Assembly (NCBI GenBank): GCA_965227145.1
Contig: OZ245730.1
Location: 744,001-808,000, forward strand
Reading direction: 5' to 3'
Length of the DNA stretch: 64,000 nt
Origin: JACKAQ01 sp965227145
GTDB lineage: Bacteria; Calditrichota; Calditrichia; RBG-13-44-9; J075
Positions 18,534 through 27,492 of this stretch are shown in pieces. Every line of letters starts with the position of its first letter. Position 1 is the first letter of the stretch. Position numbers and translations under genes: made by a program. A model generated the notes under the pieces. That model was not told the DNA's origin. It ran no database searches and saw nothing but the letters and a program-made list of their open reading frames with translations.

Positions 18534-21500
18534 ATGCGTTGGGCAGCGGTTGTACTGATTGCCGTCGTTTGGGTTAGCGATGGTGTTGCGCAAAATAATT
18601 CAAACAATCCCCACGGGAAAATCAAATGGGATTGCATCAATTGCCACACAACGGATTCGTGGACAACGTTGAAAAAGCAAATGGATTTTGATCACGATGA
18701 CACCCGGTTTCCGCTGGAAGGGGTGCATCAAACCACTGATTGCATGAGCTGCCACACCCTCAAATTTGCCGATGCAACCCGGGCCTGCCTCGATTGCCAC
18801 ACGGATGCACACAGCAGCAATTTGGGCATGTATTGCCAGAATTGCCATACCCCGCAAAGCTGGAACGATCCTCAAAATATGTTGCAAATTCACGCTGAAC
18901 GGGGATTCCCGCTGTCCGGTGCGCATGCGATTTCCGATTGTCAGTCCTGCCACACGACTGAGTTGTTCAACGAATTTTCCGGCACCGCGAACAGCTGTTT
19001 CACCTGCCACATGGACGATTTCAACCAGACCGAAAATCCAGATCACCAAAGCGCCGCATTTTCGATGCAGTGCGAAACCTGCCATCTTCCCGCAGCCATC
19101 AATTGGCAACAGAGTGTGCGATACGAACATCCGCCGCAATTTGCGATCAACGGCGCGCACCGCTCGCTGGACTGCGCCGATTGCCACAGCGAAACCTTTG
19201 CCGGAACGCCGGATGTGTGTTTCGATTGCCATTCCGAAGAATTTCGCAGCGTGGAAATGCCCGATCACGCGGCGATGGGTTTCCCGACCGAATGCGCGGT
19301 TTGCCACTCGGAAAACGGTTGGCAGGGTGCCGCGTTCGATCACGTTCAGGCCAGCGGATTTGCGCTGAACGGCGCACATGCGATTGCCCAATGTGTCGAT
19401 TGCCACGCCGATAATCAGTTGGCAGGATTGCCGCGCGACTGTTTCGGTTGCCACGAAACGGAATTTCAGGAAGCGCTGGAACCGAATCACGTTGCCAATA
19501 ATTTTCCGGCGGAATGCCAAACTTGCCATGTGGAAGTTGCCTGGCAGCCTGCCACATTTGATCATGATTTGACGGATTTCCCACTTTCCGGGGCGCATGC
19601 GACAATCCAGTGTGCGGATTGCCACGAAAATGGCGAATTTATCGCGCTGCAAACCGACTGTTACGCCTGCCACCAAACCGATTTTGAGAATGCCGCCGAA
19701 CCCGATCATGTGGCAAACAACTTCAGTTTAGAGTGCATGGATTGCCACACGACCACGGCGTGGGAACCGGCAACGTTCGATCACAACGCGACGGATTTTC
19801 CGCTGACGGGTGCACATATTTCGGTGAACTGCATCGATTGCCACGGCGAAGGTTACGCCGGAACGCCAACGGCTTGCTATTCGTGTCACCAAACAGATTT
19901 TGAAGGCACAACTGACCCGAATCACGTTGAAAATAATTTCAGCTTTGAGTGCGAGGTTTGCCACACAACGACGGCGTGGGAACCTGCGACGTTTGATCAC
20001 AACGCGACGGATTTCCCGTTGACCGGTGCGCATATTTCGGTGAACTGCATCGATTGCCACGGCGAAGGTTACGCCGGAACGCCGACGGCTTGCTATTCCT
20101 GTCACCAAACGGATTTTGAGAGCACAACCGACCCGAATCACGTTGAAAACAATTTCAGTTTCGAGTGCGAAACCTGCCACAATACCAATGTGTGGCAGCC
20201 TGCACTTTTCGATCACAACGCGACGGATTTCCCGTTGACCGGTGCACATGTTTCGGTGAACTGCATCGATTGCCACGGTGAAGGTTACGCCGGAACACCG
20301 ACGGCTTGCTATTCCTGTCACCAAACGGATTTTGAGAGCACAACCGACCCGAATCATGTTGAAAATAATTTCAGTTTCGAGTGCGAAACCTGCCACAACA
20401 CTAATTTGTGGGAGCCTGCACTTTTCGATCACAACGCGACGGATTTTCCGTTGACTGGTGCACATATTTCGGTGAACTGCATCGATTGCCACGGTGAAGG
20501 TTACGCCGGAACGCCGACCGCTTGCTATTCGTGTCACCAAACAGATTTTGAAGGCACAACTGACCCGAATCACGTTGAAAATAATTTCAGCTTTGAGTGC
20601 GAGGTTTGCCACACGACGACGGCGTGGGAACCTGCGACGTTCGATCACAACGCGACGGATTTCCCGTTGACGGGTGCACATATTTCGGTGAACTGCATCG
20701 ATTGCCACGGCGAAGGTTACGCCGGAACGCCAACGGCTTGCTATTCCTGTCACCAAACGGATTTTGAAGGCACGACCGACCCGAATCACGTTGAAAATAA
20801 TTTCAGCTTTGAGTGCGAGGTTTGCCACACAACCACGGCGTGGGAACCGGCGACGTTCGATCACAACGCGACGGATTTCCCGTTGACCGGTGCGCATGTT
20901 TCGGTGAACTGCATCGATTGCCACGGTGAAGGTTATGCCGGAACGCCAACGGCTTGCTATTCGTGTCACCAAACGGATTTTGAGAATACCACCGATCCGA
21001 ACCACGTTGAAAACAACTTCAGTTTCGAGTGCGAAACCTGCCACAATACCAATTTGTGGGAGCCTGCACTTTTCGATCATAACGCGACGGATTTCCCGCT
21101 GACCGGTGCACATGTTTCGGTGAATTGCATCGATTGCCACGGTGAAGGTTATGCCGGAACGCCAACGGCTTGCTATTCGTGTCACCAAACGGATTTTGAG
21201 AATACCACCGATCCGAACCACGTTGAAAACAACTTCAGTTTCGAGTGCGAAACCTGCCACAATACCAATTTGTGGGAGCCTGCACTTTTCGATCATAACG
21301 CGACGGATTTCCCGCTGACCGGTGCACATGTTTCGGTGAACTGCATCGATTGCCACGGCGAAGGTTACGCCGGAACGCCGACAGCTTGCTATTCGTGTCA
21401 CCAAACAGATTTTGAAGGCACAACTGACCCGAATCATGTTGAAAATAATTTCAGTTTTGAGTGCGAGGTTTGCCACACGACGACGGCGTGGGAACCTGCG

Positions 21501-22187
21501 ACGTTCGATCACAACGCGACGGATTTCCCGTTGACCGGTGCGCATGTTTCGGTGAACTGCATCGATTGCCACGGTGAAGGTTACGCCGGAACACCGACGG
21601 CGTGTTTCGCCTGCCACGAAACAGATTTTCAGAATACGAACAACCCAAACCACGTTGCTGCGGGATTTCCGCTGGAATGCGAAGTGTGCCATACTACAAC
21701 AGAGTGGCAAGCTGCAACATACGATCACGACGAAACAGGCTACCCGCTAACCGGGGCACATATTTTGCTGACTTGTAACGACTGTCATGCAGGCGGGTAT
21801 TCCGGCACACCGACGGTGTGTGTGGGTTGCCATTTGGATGATTATCAGAGCACAACCGACCCGGATCATGCGGCAGCCGGTTTTCCCACCGAGTGCGAAA
21901 CGTGCCACAACACCACAACGTGGGATCAGACAAACTGGAATCACGATCAGCTGTATTTCCCGATTTATTCCGGTGAGCATCGCAATGAGTGGGACACTTG
22001 CGCGGATTGCCATGTGGACCAGAATAATTTTGCGGTTTTCGAATGCATTTTTTGCCACGAACACCGTCAATCGGAAATGGATAATGAACACGATGATGTG
22101 TCCGGATATGTTTACGAAAGCACGGCTTGCTATGCCTGCCACCCGGACGGTCGCGAGCGAATGCGGCTGGATCGCATCCGGCAATAG
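18534..22187 (+). CDS. Giant 49-haem c-type cytochrome with tandem tri-haem repeats
   Basis: The ATG at 18534 (GGGA about 9 bp upstream) begins a signal peptide; a GTG at 18507 in the same frame adds nine residues that spoil it. The 1217-aa product has 49 CxxCH motifs: a 15-haem head, ten 72-residue tri-haem units and a 4-haem tail. Nine of the units are nearly identical at the DNA level. Each unit reads CxxCH, 27 residues, CIDCH, 10 residues, CYSCH, 20 residues, with three extra histidines for distal ligation. No enzyme domain is seen, so it looks like a pure electron wire. With no anchor other than the leader, it is periplasmic or extracellular. It is a paralogue of the 25-haem protein and lies between the barrel and flavoprotein genes. 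Confidence 0.95.
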   Translation: MRWAAVVLIAVVWVSDGVAQNNSNNPHGKIKWDCINCHTTDSWTTLKKQMDFDHDDTRFPLEGVHQTTDCMSCHTLKFADATRACLDCHTDAHSSNLGMYCQNCHTPQSWNDPQNMLQIHAERGFPLSGAHAISDCQSCHTTELFNEFSGTANSCFTCHMDDFNQTENPDHQSAAFSMQCETCHLPAAINWQQSVRYEHPPQFAINGAHRSLDCADCHSETFAGTPDVCFDCHSEEFRSVEMPDHAAMGFPTECAVCHSENGWQGAAFDHVQASGFALNGAHAIAQCVDCHADNQLAGLPRDCFGCHETEFQEALEPNHVANNFPAECQTCHVEVAWQPATFDHDLTDFPLSGAHATIQCADCHENGEFIALQTDCYACHQTDFENAAEPDHVANNFSLECMDCHTTTAWEPATFDHNATDFPLTGAHISVNCIDCHGEGYAGTPTACYSCHQTDFEGTTDPNHVENNFSFECEVCHTTTAWEPATFDHNATDFPLTGAHISVNCIDCHGEGYAGTPTACYSCHQTDFESTTDPNHVENNFSFECETCHNTNVWQPALFDHNATDFPLTGAHVSVNCIDCHGEGYAGTPTACYSCHQTDFESTTDPNHVENNFSFECETCHNTNLWEPALFDHNATDFPLTGAHISVNCIDCHGEGYAGTPTACYSCHQTDFEGTTDPNHVENNFSFECEVCHTTTAWEPATFDHNATDFPLTGAHISVNCIDCHGEGYAGTPTACYSCHQTDFEGTTDPNHVENNFSFECEVCHTTTAWEPATFDHNATDFPLTGAHVSVNCIDCHGEGYAGTPTACYSCHQTDFENTTDPNHVENNFSFECETCHNTNLWEPALFDHNATDFPLTGAHVSVNCIDCHGEGYAGTPTACYSCHQTDFENTTDPNHVENNFSFECETCHNTNLWEPALFDHNATDFPLTGAHVSVNCIDCHGEGYAGTPTACYSCHQTDFEGTTDPNHVENNFSFECEVCHTTTAWEPATFDHNATDFPLTGAHVSVNCIDCHGEGYAGTPTACFACHETDFQNTNNPNHVAAGFPLECEVCHTTTEWQAATYDHDETGYPLTGAHILLTCNDCHAGGYSGTPTVCVGCHLDDYQSTTDPDHAAAGFPTECETCHNTTTWDQTNWNHDQLYFPIYSGEHRNEWDTCADCHVDQNNFAVFECIFCHEHRQSEMDNEHDDVSGYVYESTACYACHPDGRERMRLDRIRQ
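19734..21677 (+). repeat. Nine tandem 216-bp coding repeats (72-aa tri-haem units)
   Basis: Units start with a CxxCH codon at 19734 and every 216 bp after that, ending at 21677. There are two subtypes: A with TTTAWEPATF and B with NTNxWxPALF. Their order is A A B B A A B B A, so a four-unit block of 864 bp was itself duplicated. A tenth, more divergent unit follows, and older divergent units precede the array. Confidence 0.95.
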
Positions 22188-22223
22188 TTCAATTGAGGAT
22201 AAAAGGAGTTTAAATTTCACACG

Positions 22224-23567
22224 ATGGAATCAATGATTATCTATTTAGTAACCGCGGCAGTGGCTGTCGCCATTTTTATTCCATACTTCATCAAATTTCG
22301 GAACACGCAGCGAGCCAATTTTGAGCGTAGAAAAGAAGCCGAATCGCTGGGCGTGATTCGGCCGCAGTCGCAATTCCCGCTAATCGATCAGTCACTGTGC
22401 ATCGGCTGCGGCTCATGTGTGCTGGCTTGTCCGGAAGGCGACGTGCTGGGTGTTGTGTATGGCAAAGCTATGATTATCAACGGTTTACGCTGTGTTGGTC
22501 ACGGGCATTGCGAATCGGCGTGTCCGGTGGGTGCCATCAAAGTCGGGCTGGGCGATATCACCACCCGCGATGATATTCCGGTGCTGGACAGCGGTCACCA
22601 AAGCAATGTGCCCGGATTATATGTTGTTGGGGAATTGGGTGGGTTGTCGCTCATCCGGAATGCCATTACGCAGGGGCAAAATGCGGTTCGGGAATTGGCT
22701 AAAACGCTGCCGGACAATCGGGATCGCACGGTTCGGGATTTGCTGATTGTGGGTGCGGGTCCGGCGGGATTGACCGCGGCGCTCACCGCCAAAGAGCAGG
22801 GCTTGAATTATCTGTTGATTGATCAGCAGGAGCCGGGTGGCACTATTTTGCAATATCCGCGCCGCAAATTGGTGATGACCCAGCCGATCAATATTCCGCT
22901 TCACGGTCGGCTCGACAAAACAGAATACACAAAAGAAGATTTGCTGGAAATTTGGCAGCGAATTATCAACAAACATCAATTGAATATCCAAACCGGCGAA
23001 CGGCTGACCGGGATAAATCCGGTTGGCGACGAATTTGAATTGGTCACCCAAAACAACTCATTTTATGCCCGAAAAGTTGTGCTGGCGTTGGGCAGGCGCG
23101 GCACACCGCGAAAATTGGGCGTACCCGGTGAGAAAATGTCCAAAGTTGCCTATCAGTTGATCGATGCGCAATCGTATGAAAATGCCCATATCTTGGTGGT
23201 TGGCGGCGGCGATAGCGCCATCGAAGCAGCCATCGCGCTGGCTCGCCAAAAAGGGAATATTGTGTCCATTTCCTATCGCAAAAATAAATTTTTCCGCATC
23301 AAAAAGAAAAACGAAGATCGCATTATGCGGTTGATAAAAGAGCAAAAAGTGCTGCCGTTTTTTGATTCAACCGTGCTGGAAATAGAGCCGGATCGCGTGA
23401 TTTTGCAACAAGGTGCGGAAATGTTCGAGATTCCCAACAATTATGTTTTTATTTTTGCCGGGGGAATTCCGCCGTTCAAAATGTTGCAGGAAATGGGTAT
23501 CCGATTTGGCGGAGAAGCTAAAACTTTTGCGCTTCCAAAAGCGGTTCCGTCGAGTTTCAGCAATTAA
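22224..23567 (+). CDS. Membrane-anchored 4Fe-4S ferredoxin / NAD(P)-FAD oxidoreductase fusion
   Basis: The 447-aa protein starts with one membrane helix (about 5-24). A ferredoxin segment follows with a normal C59-x2-C62-x2-C65-x3-C69-P motif. A second motif has C90, H93, C96, C100, so one cysteine is replaced by histidine. From residue about 170 a two-dinucleotide flavoprotein fold appears: GAGPAGL for FAD and GGGDSAIEA for NAD(P), as in thioredoxin-reductase and YpdA-like enzymes, without the redox CxxC. It probably exchanges electrons between NAD(P)H and the membrane cytochromes of this locus. It ends the cluster and lies 36 bp after the 49-haem gene. AGGAG is 15 bp from the ATG, which is rather far. 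Confidence 0.85.
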   Translation: MESMIIYLVTAAVAVAIFIPYFIKFRNTQRANFERRKEAESLGVIRPQSQFPLIDQSLCIGCGSCVLACPEGDVLGVVYGKAMIINGLRCVGHGHCESACPVGAIKVGLGDITTRDDIPVLDSGHQSNVPGLYVVGELGGLSLIRNAITQGQNAVRELAKTLPDNRDRTVRDLLIVGAGPAGLTAALTAKEQGLNYLLIDQQEPGGTILQYPRRKLVMTQPINIPLHGRLDKTEYTKEDLLEIWQRIINKHQLNIQTGERLTGINPVGDEFELVTQNNSFYARKVVLALGRRGTPRKLGVPGEKMSKVAYQLIDAQSYENAHILVVGGGDSAIEAAIALARQKGNIVSISYRKNKFFRIKKKNEDRIMRLIKEQKVLPFFDSTVLEIEPDRVILQQGAEMFEIPNNYVFIFAGGIPPFKMLQEMGIRFGGEAKTFALPKAVPSSFSN

Positions 23568-23621
23568 TGCATCGCGGTGTAGAGAATCCGCCGCAAGTTT
23601 TATGCTTCGACGGGGCGGTAT

Positions 23622-24659
23622 TTAATAACTTGCCTCATCCAATTTCACTTTTCCGCTGAACGTTTTGTAAACGAAAATGGTGTAGCCCGCAACCAGCGGC
23701 GCGCCGATGGCCACAATGGTCATCATAATTTCCAGCGTTTTTTGGGAAGATGCCGCGTTGTACACATCAATATTGTAAGCCGGATCGACCGTGGACAGCA
23801 GGATATTCGGATACAATTCGATGGCGGAAAGGATCAACAAAAAACTGATGGTCAGCGATGAAAAAATGAACGCTTGTAAAAATTTGCGCTGCGATGCCAG
23901 TCGCGGCAAATTCGCGATGCTCAGAAACGCCAGTACCGGCAGCAAAAAAAGGATCTGGTTCGAGCGGAAATCATCGGACAAATGCGGAATGTAAAGCAGT
24001 GTGTAAAGCGTTGTAATACTGAATGTTACGATGAAAAATATCATCGCGTATTTTTGGAGTTCGAGCAACTGTTTGTAGAGTTTGCCCTCCGTTTTCAGCA
24101 GCAGATAAATCGCACCATGCGACATAAACAGCGTCAGCGATGTCAGCCCGACCAGAATCGAATACAAATTCAAAAATTCAAAAAAACCGGCGCCCTGATA
24201 CACATAATCCGGGCCGATGGCGATGCCCTGCAACACATTCCCCAACACAACGCCGAGCAAAAACGCGAGCATAATGCTGGAAATGGAATACGAAACGTCC
24301 CACATTTGCCGCCACCAGCGCATCGGCTCTTTGCTGCGAAATTCAATCGAAATCGCGCGAAAAATGATGAACAGGAGGAACAGCATAAACGGCACATACA
24401 TCGCGGAAAACAGCGTTGCGTACACCACCGGAAATCCGGCAAACAACGCGCCGCCGCCGATAACCAGCCACACTTCGTTGCCGTCCCAAACCGGTCCGAC
24501 CGCGTTCAGCGCAATCCGCCGGCTTTCCTCTTTTTTGAAAAACAAATGAAACGCGCCGGCGCCAAAATCAAAACCGTCCAAAATGGCGTATCCGGAGAAC
24601 AACGCCCCAACTACCAAAAACCACCATGTGGGATAATCTATGCCAAATAATGTTTCCAT
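23622..24659 (-). CDS. cydB: Cytochrome bd ubiquinol oxidase subunit II
   Basis: The 345-aa integral membrane protein has about eight to nine helices. Family signatures include YAILDGFDFGAGAFH near the start and GPVWDGNEVWLVIGGGALF at about residues 54-72. It forms the heterodimer with CydA that oxidises quinol and reduces oxygen to water at high affinity. The start codon lies 3 bp after the cydA stop, so the pair is translationally linked. It points toward the multihaem locus, so the two respiratory outputs converge within 54 bp. No CydX-like small ORF or cydCD genes were noticed nearby. Confidence 0.96.
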   Translation of the reverse strand: METLFGIDYPTWWFLVVGALFSGYAILDGFDFGAGAFHLFFKKEESRRIALNAVGPVWDGNEVWLVIGGGALFAGFPVVYATLFSAMYVPFMLFLLFIIFRAISIEFRSKEPMRWWRQMWDVSYSISSIMLAFLLGVVLGNVLQGIAIGPDYVYQGAGFFEFLNLYSILVGLTSLTLFMSHGAIYLLLKTEGKLYKQLLELQKYAMIFFIVTFSITTLYTLLYIPHLSDDFRSNQILFLLPVLAFLSIANLPRLASQRKFLQAFIFSSLTISFLLILSAIELYPNILLSTVDPAYNIDVYNAASSQKTLEIMMTIVAIGAPLVAGYTIFVYKTFSGKVKLDEASY

Positions 24660-24662
24660 TGT

Positions 24663-26042
24663 TTATTTTCCAGTTAAAATGGTTGTTATTTCTTTGGTTA
24701 AAGGTCTGTCTTCAATTTCTGATTCATCGTACGGGCCGTGTTTGATTTTTTTATCGAGCAGATATAAAAATAGCGCAAACAGCAACGCGTAAATCAGGAA
24801 AAACATGATCAGTGAAAACAGAACCTGGTTGGCGGTTACCGACGCCGAAAGTGCGTCCGATGTGCGCAGTAATCCGTAAACCACCCACGGTTGCCGACCC
24901 ATTTCCGCGGTAAACCAGCCGACCTGATTGGCAATCTGCGGCAGCAGTACCGCGAATACGAATATTTTAAGTAACCATTTGTTTTCGAATAACTTACCGC
25001 GCCACAGCAGGAAGCTGGCCAACAACGTTAGCCCGATCAGCGTCATCCCGATTGCCACCATAATGTGGTAAAATTGGAACACCGCGTTCACCTGCGACGG
25101 ACGATCCGTTTCGGGAAACGCGTTCAGTCCGGTCACCGGTGCGGTGACATCGAAATTCAGCAAAAACGATAAACCGCCGGGAATTTTTAACCCGGTGACT
25201 TCCTGTTTTTCGGCATCCACCCATCCAAAAACATACAGGTCTGCCGGGGCGCTGGCGTCGAAATGTCCCTCCAGTGCAGCCAGTTTTGCGGGTTGGTTTA
25301 CCGCAACGCCTTCCGCCGATTTGTGCCCGGTGAGCAGTTGTCCCAACGAAAAAATGGTGGCAACAACCAGCGCAATGCTGAATGCTTTTTGGGAAATTTC
25401 GACATATCGCCCTTTCAGCAAATAGTAGGCGTGAACGCTCAGCACCAAAAATGCGCCGGCAAGAAATGCACCCAGCCAAACGTGCAGCAACCTGTCCACG
25501 CTGGACGGGTTGAACACCATCGCCCAAAAATCGGTGATTTCCGCGCGGGCGCGAATGCCCTCGCCAACGATGTGAAATCCCGCCGGCGTTTGCTGCCAGC
25601 TATTTGCCACGACAATCCAAACGGCGGAAAACATTGAGCCGAGAAATACGCCGATGGTCGAAATGAGGTGAACTTTCGGTGAAACACGGTTCCAGCCGAA
25701 CAGCAGCACCCCGAGAAATCCGCTCTCCAGCGCGAACGCAAAAATGCCCTCGGCAGCCAGCGCGCTACCGAACACATCGCCGACAAACCGGGAATACGTT
25801 GCCCAGTTCGTGCCGAATTCAAATTCCATCACAATTCCGGTAACTACACCAATACCGAAAGTTAACGCGAAAATTTTCGTCCAGAAACGGGCGAGAATTT
25901 CGTATTTTTTATCCTTCGTCCGGACGTACCGGCTTTCGAAAATAACCATGAGCAAGCCCAAACCGATGCTCAACGGCGGGTAGATATAATGAAATGCCAC
26001 AGTAAATGCAAACTGGATTCTGGCTAAAATTTCTACATCCAT
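24663..26042 (-). CDS. cydA: Cytochrome bd ubiquinol oxidase subunit I
   Basis: The 459-aa subunit carries the three haems of the bd oxidase. H18 matches the haem d/b595 ligand H19 of the E. coli protein. GRQPWVVYGLLRT is the conserved quinol-site segment, and GHKSAEGVAVNQPAKLAALEG is the start of the Q loop. That loop is short, as in the short-Q-loop branch typical of many non-enteric bacteria. It enables respiration at low oxygen and resistance to nitric oxide or sulfide, properties known for the family. It is the first gene of a two-gene operon. The 259-bp region upstream, shared with the divergent sigma factor gene, should hold its promoter. Confidence 0.96.
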   Translation of the reverse strand: MDVEILARIQFAFTVAFHYIYPPLSIGLGLLMVIFESRYVRTKDKKYEILARFWTKIFALTFGIGVVTGIVMEFEFGTNWATYSRFVGDVFGSALAAEGIFAFALESGFLGVLLFGWNRVSPKVHLISTIGVFLGSMFSAVWIVVANSWQQTPAGFHIVGEGIRARAEITDFWAMVFNPSSVDRLLHVWLGAFLAGAFLVLSVHAYYLLKGRYVEISQKAFSIALVVATIFSLGQLLTGHKSAEGVAVNQPAKLAALEGHFDASAPADLYVFGWVDAEKQEVTGLKIPGGLSFLLNFDVTAPVTGLNAFPETDRPSQVNAVFQFYHIMVAIGMTLIGLTLLASFLLWRGKLFENKWLLKIFVFAVLLPQIANQVGWFTAEMGRQPWVVYGLLRTSDALSASVTANQVLFSLIMFFLIYALLFALFLYLLDKKIKHGPYDESEIEDRPLTKEITTILTGK

Positions 26043-26301
26043 TTTATGTATCCGTGAAATGATGTTTAACTTTGGGAAATTAAGCGTTTCAAAATTACCC
26101 GGAATTCCGCTGAAAAAAAAGGGGGTGAAACTACAATTTTAGCAACATTTTTCAGCGATATTTATCCGAGTACAGCAACAAATTAATGGCTGCCGCCGTT
26201 GCTTTCAATGACTTTGTGAAAACAATCCTCAAATTAGCGCGATTTTATTGTCCAACCAAAAAAATTGTAACTATTCAAAATTTAAGGGATATTATCTGTG
26301 T

Positions 26302-26793
26302 ATGAACGATCGAATGGTTGGCTTTTCGGAATTATATCGCCGATATGCGGCGGATGTGTACCGGTTCGCATTTTGGCTGAGCGGCGATGGCGATGTGGCA
26401 AACGACATTGTTTCGGAAACCTTTGTGAAAGTTTGGCTATCGAAAAAAGATATGCAATTGCAAACCGTGAAAGCTTTTTTGTTTACCATCGCGCGGAATG
26501 AATTTTTGAAAAGCCTGCGCAGCAACAAACGGCGCAGCGAACTGCCGGAAGCATTGCCGGATGTCGCGCTGAATGCGGATGAACAATTTGCCCAAACCGA
26601 ATCGCTGCTGCGCACATTGCGACACCTCCGGCAACTGCCGGAAATCGATCGTGCTGTGCTCATTTTGCATGCAATGGAAGGATTGCCGCAACAGGAAATC
26701 GCGACAATTTTAAACCTCAGCCTGTCGGCTGTAAAGGTGAAAATTTTTCGCTCCCGCCGCAAATTGCTGGAATTAGCGCTAAAAAATGAGTGA
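26302..26793 (+). CDS. ECF-type RNA polymerase sigma factor
   Basis: The 163-aa protein has region 2 (FSELYRRYAADVYRFAFWL through DIVSETFVKVWL) and region 4 (about residues 100-160, LPEIDRAVLILHAMEGLPQ and the helix-turn-helix QQEIATILNLSLSAVKVKI). There is no region 3, which defines extracytoplasmic-function sigma factors. The frame is open back to a TTG at 26248, but the ATG at 26302 behind AAGGGA fits the usual domain boundary. It is followed 39 bp later by a probable anti-sigma gene. Its targets may include cydAB, divergent and 259 bp away, but no promoter match was established. Confidence 0.92.
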   Translation: MNDRMVGFSELYRRYAADVYRFAFWLSGDGDVANDIVSETFVKVWLSKKDMQLQTVKAFLFTIARNEFLKSLRSNKRRSELPEALPDVALNADEQFAQTESLLRTLRHLRQLPEIDRAVLILHAMEGLPQQEIATILNLSLSAVKVKIFRSRRKLLELALKNE

Positions 26794-26832
26794 GGATAAA
26801 AACAATATTTTTAACAAGTTGGAGATAAAAAA

Positions 26833-27258
26833 ATGAGCATTACGGAACAGGTGATTCTGGATTTGCTGCCGCTTTACCAATCCGGCGACGCCAGCGATGA
26901 CACCGTAAAATTGGTGGAAACATATTTAGCCGAACATCCGGATTTTGCCAAAAAAATCGCCAAAGCTTTGCCGGAAATTCCGGTCGAAGCAATTGCCCAA
27001 AAACATCAATTCATAAAGGAGAACGAAATGACCGCACTAACGCAAACCCGATCGCTGTTGCGCTGGAAAGGAATTTGGATGGGTTTTGCAATATTCTTTT
27101 CAGTTGCCCCGCTTTCATGTTATTCAACCGAGGCTACAGGTTTTCATTGGGTTTTTGAAAATTCGCCGCTTTTGGCGCTGGCATATTTTGCTGTTGGTGT
27201 TTGTTGTTGGAGCGCATTTTTTGTTATACGTCACCGTCTTAAAAGCACCGATTTATAA
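26833..27258 (+). CDS. Probable membrane anti-sigma factor
   Basis: The 141-aa protein has a cytoplasmic N-terminal part of about 75 residues whose opening (VILDLLPLYQSGDASDDT) is that of anti-sigma and related helical adaptor domains. Two membrane helices follow (about 77-97 and 108-130). It lacks the HxxxCxxC zinc motif of ZAS-type anti-sigmas. Location right after an ECF sigma gene, two membrane helices and a good GGAG site 8 bp before the ATG support the call. It would hold the sigma factor at the inner membrane until a signal arrives. The identity is inferred from context more than from sequence. Confidence 0.65.
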   Translation: MSITEQVILDLLPLYQSGDASDDTVKLVETYLAEHPDFAKKIAKALPEIPVEAIAQKHQFIKENEMTALTQTRSLLRWKGIWMGFAIFFSVAPLSCYSTEATGFHWVFENSPLLALAYFAVGVCCWSAFFVIRHRLKSTDL

Positions 27259-27282
27259 TCGGGAAAAAAATATACAAAAATG

Positions 27283-27336
27283 GTGCAACTTCTGCGGCTT
27301 AGCCGAAATTTGTCTGAAGTTGCACTTTTTTATTTT
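27283..27336 (+). terminator. Compound Rho-independent terminator
   Basis: GTGCAACTTC and GAAGTTGCAC form a perfect 10-bp stem. The loop contains a nested small hairpin (CGGC-TTA-GCCG), and a T-rich run follows. It closes the sigma/anti-sigma operon. Confidence 0.85.
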
Positions 27337-27492
27337 ATTGAATCACTCCATTTAAACTCCCCATAACTATTCCGGCGGGCTTTTCCCGAAGTAATCCTTT
27401 GTAGAAAAAGGGATTTTTGCTATATTTTTTAGCGACTTATCGAAAAAAAATGTGTAACTGCTTCAACTAACCGCATCCGAACGGAGAATCAT

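Noticed and set aside
19734..21677. CRISPR-like regular repeats
   Set aside because: The repeat is 216 bp long, fully coding, in frame and without unique spacers; it is a protein repeat.
19728..21728. A 666-aa open frame on the minus strand across the haem repeats
   Set aside because: It is a shadow of the 216-bp coding repeats; lack of stops in one unit is copied to all. No start signals or leader, and the plus-strand frame is full of CxxCH motifs.
23568..23621. Bidirectional terminator between the flavoprotein and cydB genes
   Set aside because: CCGCC and GGCGG arms exist, but the inner pairing is poor and no T run follows on either strand.
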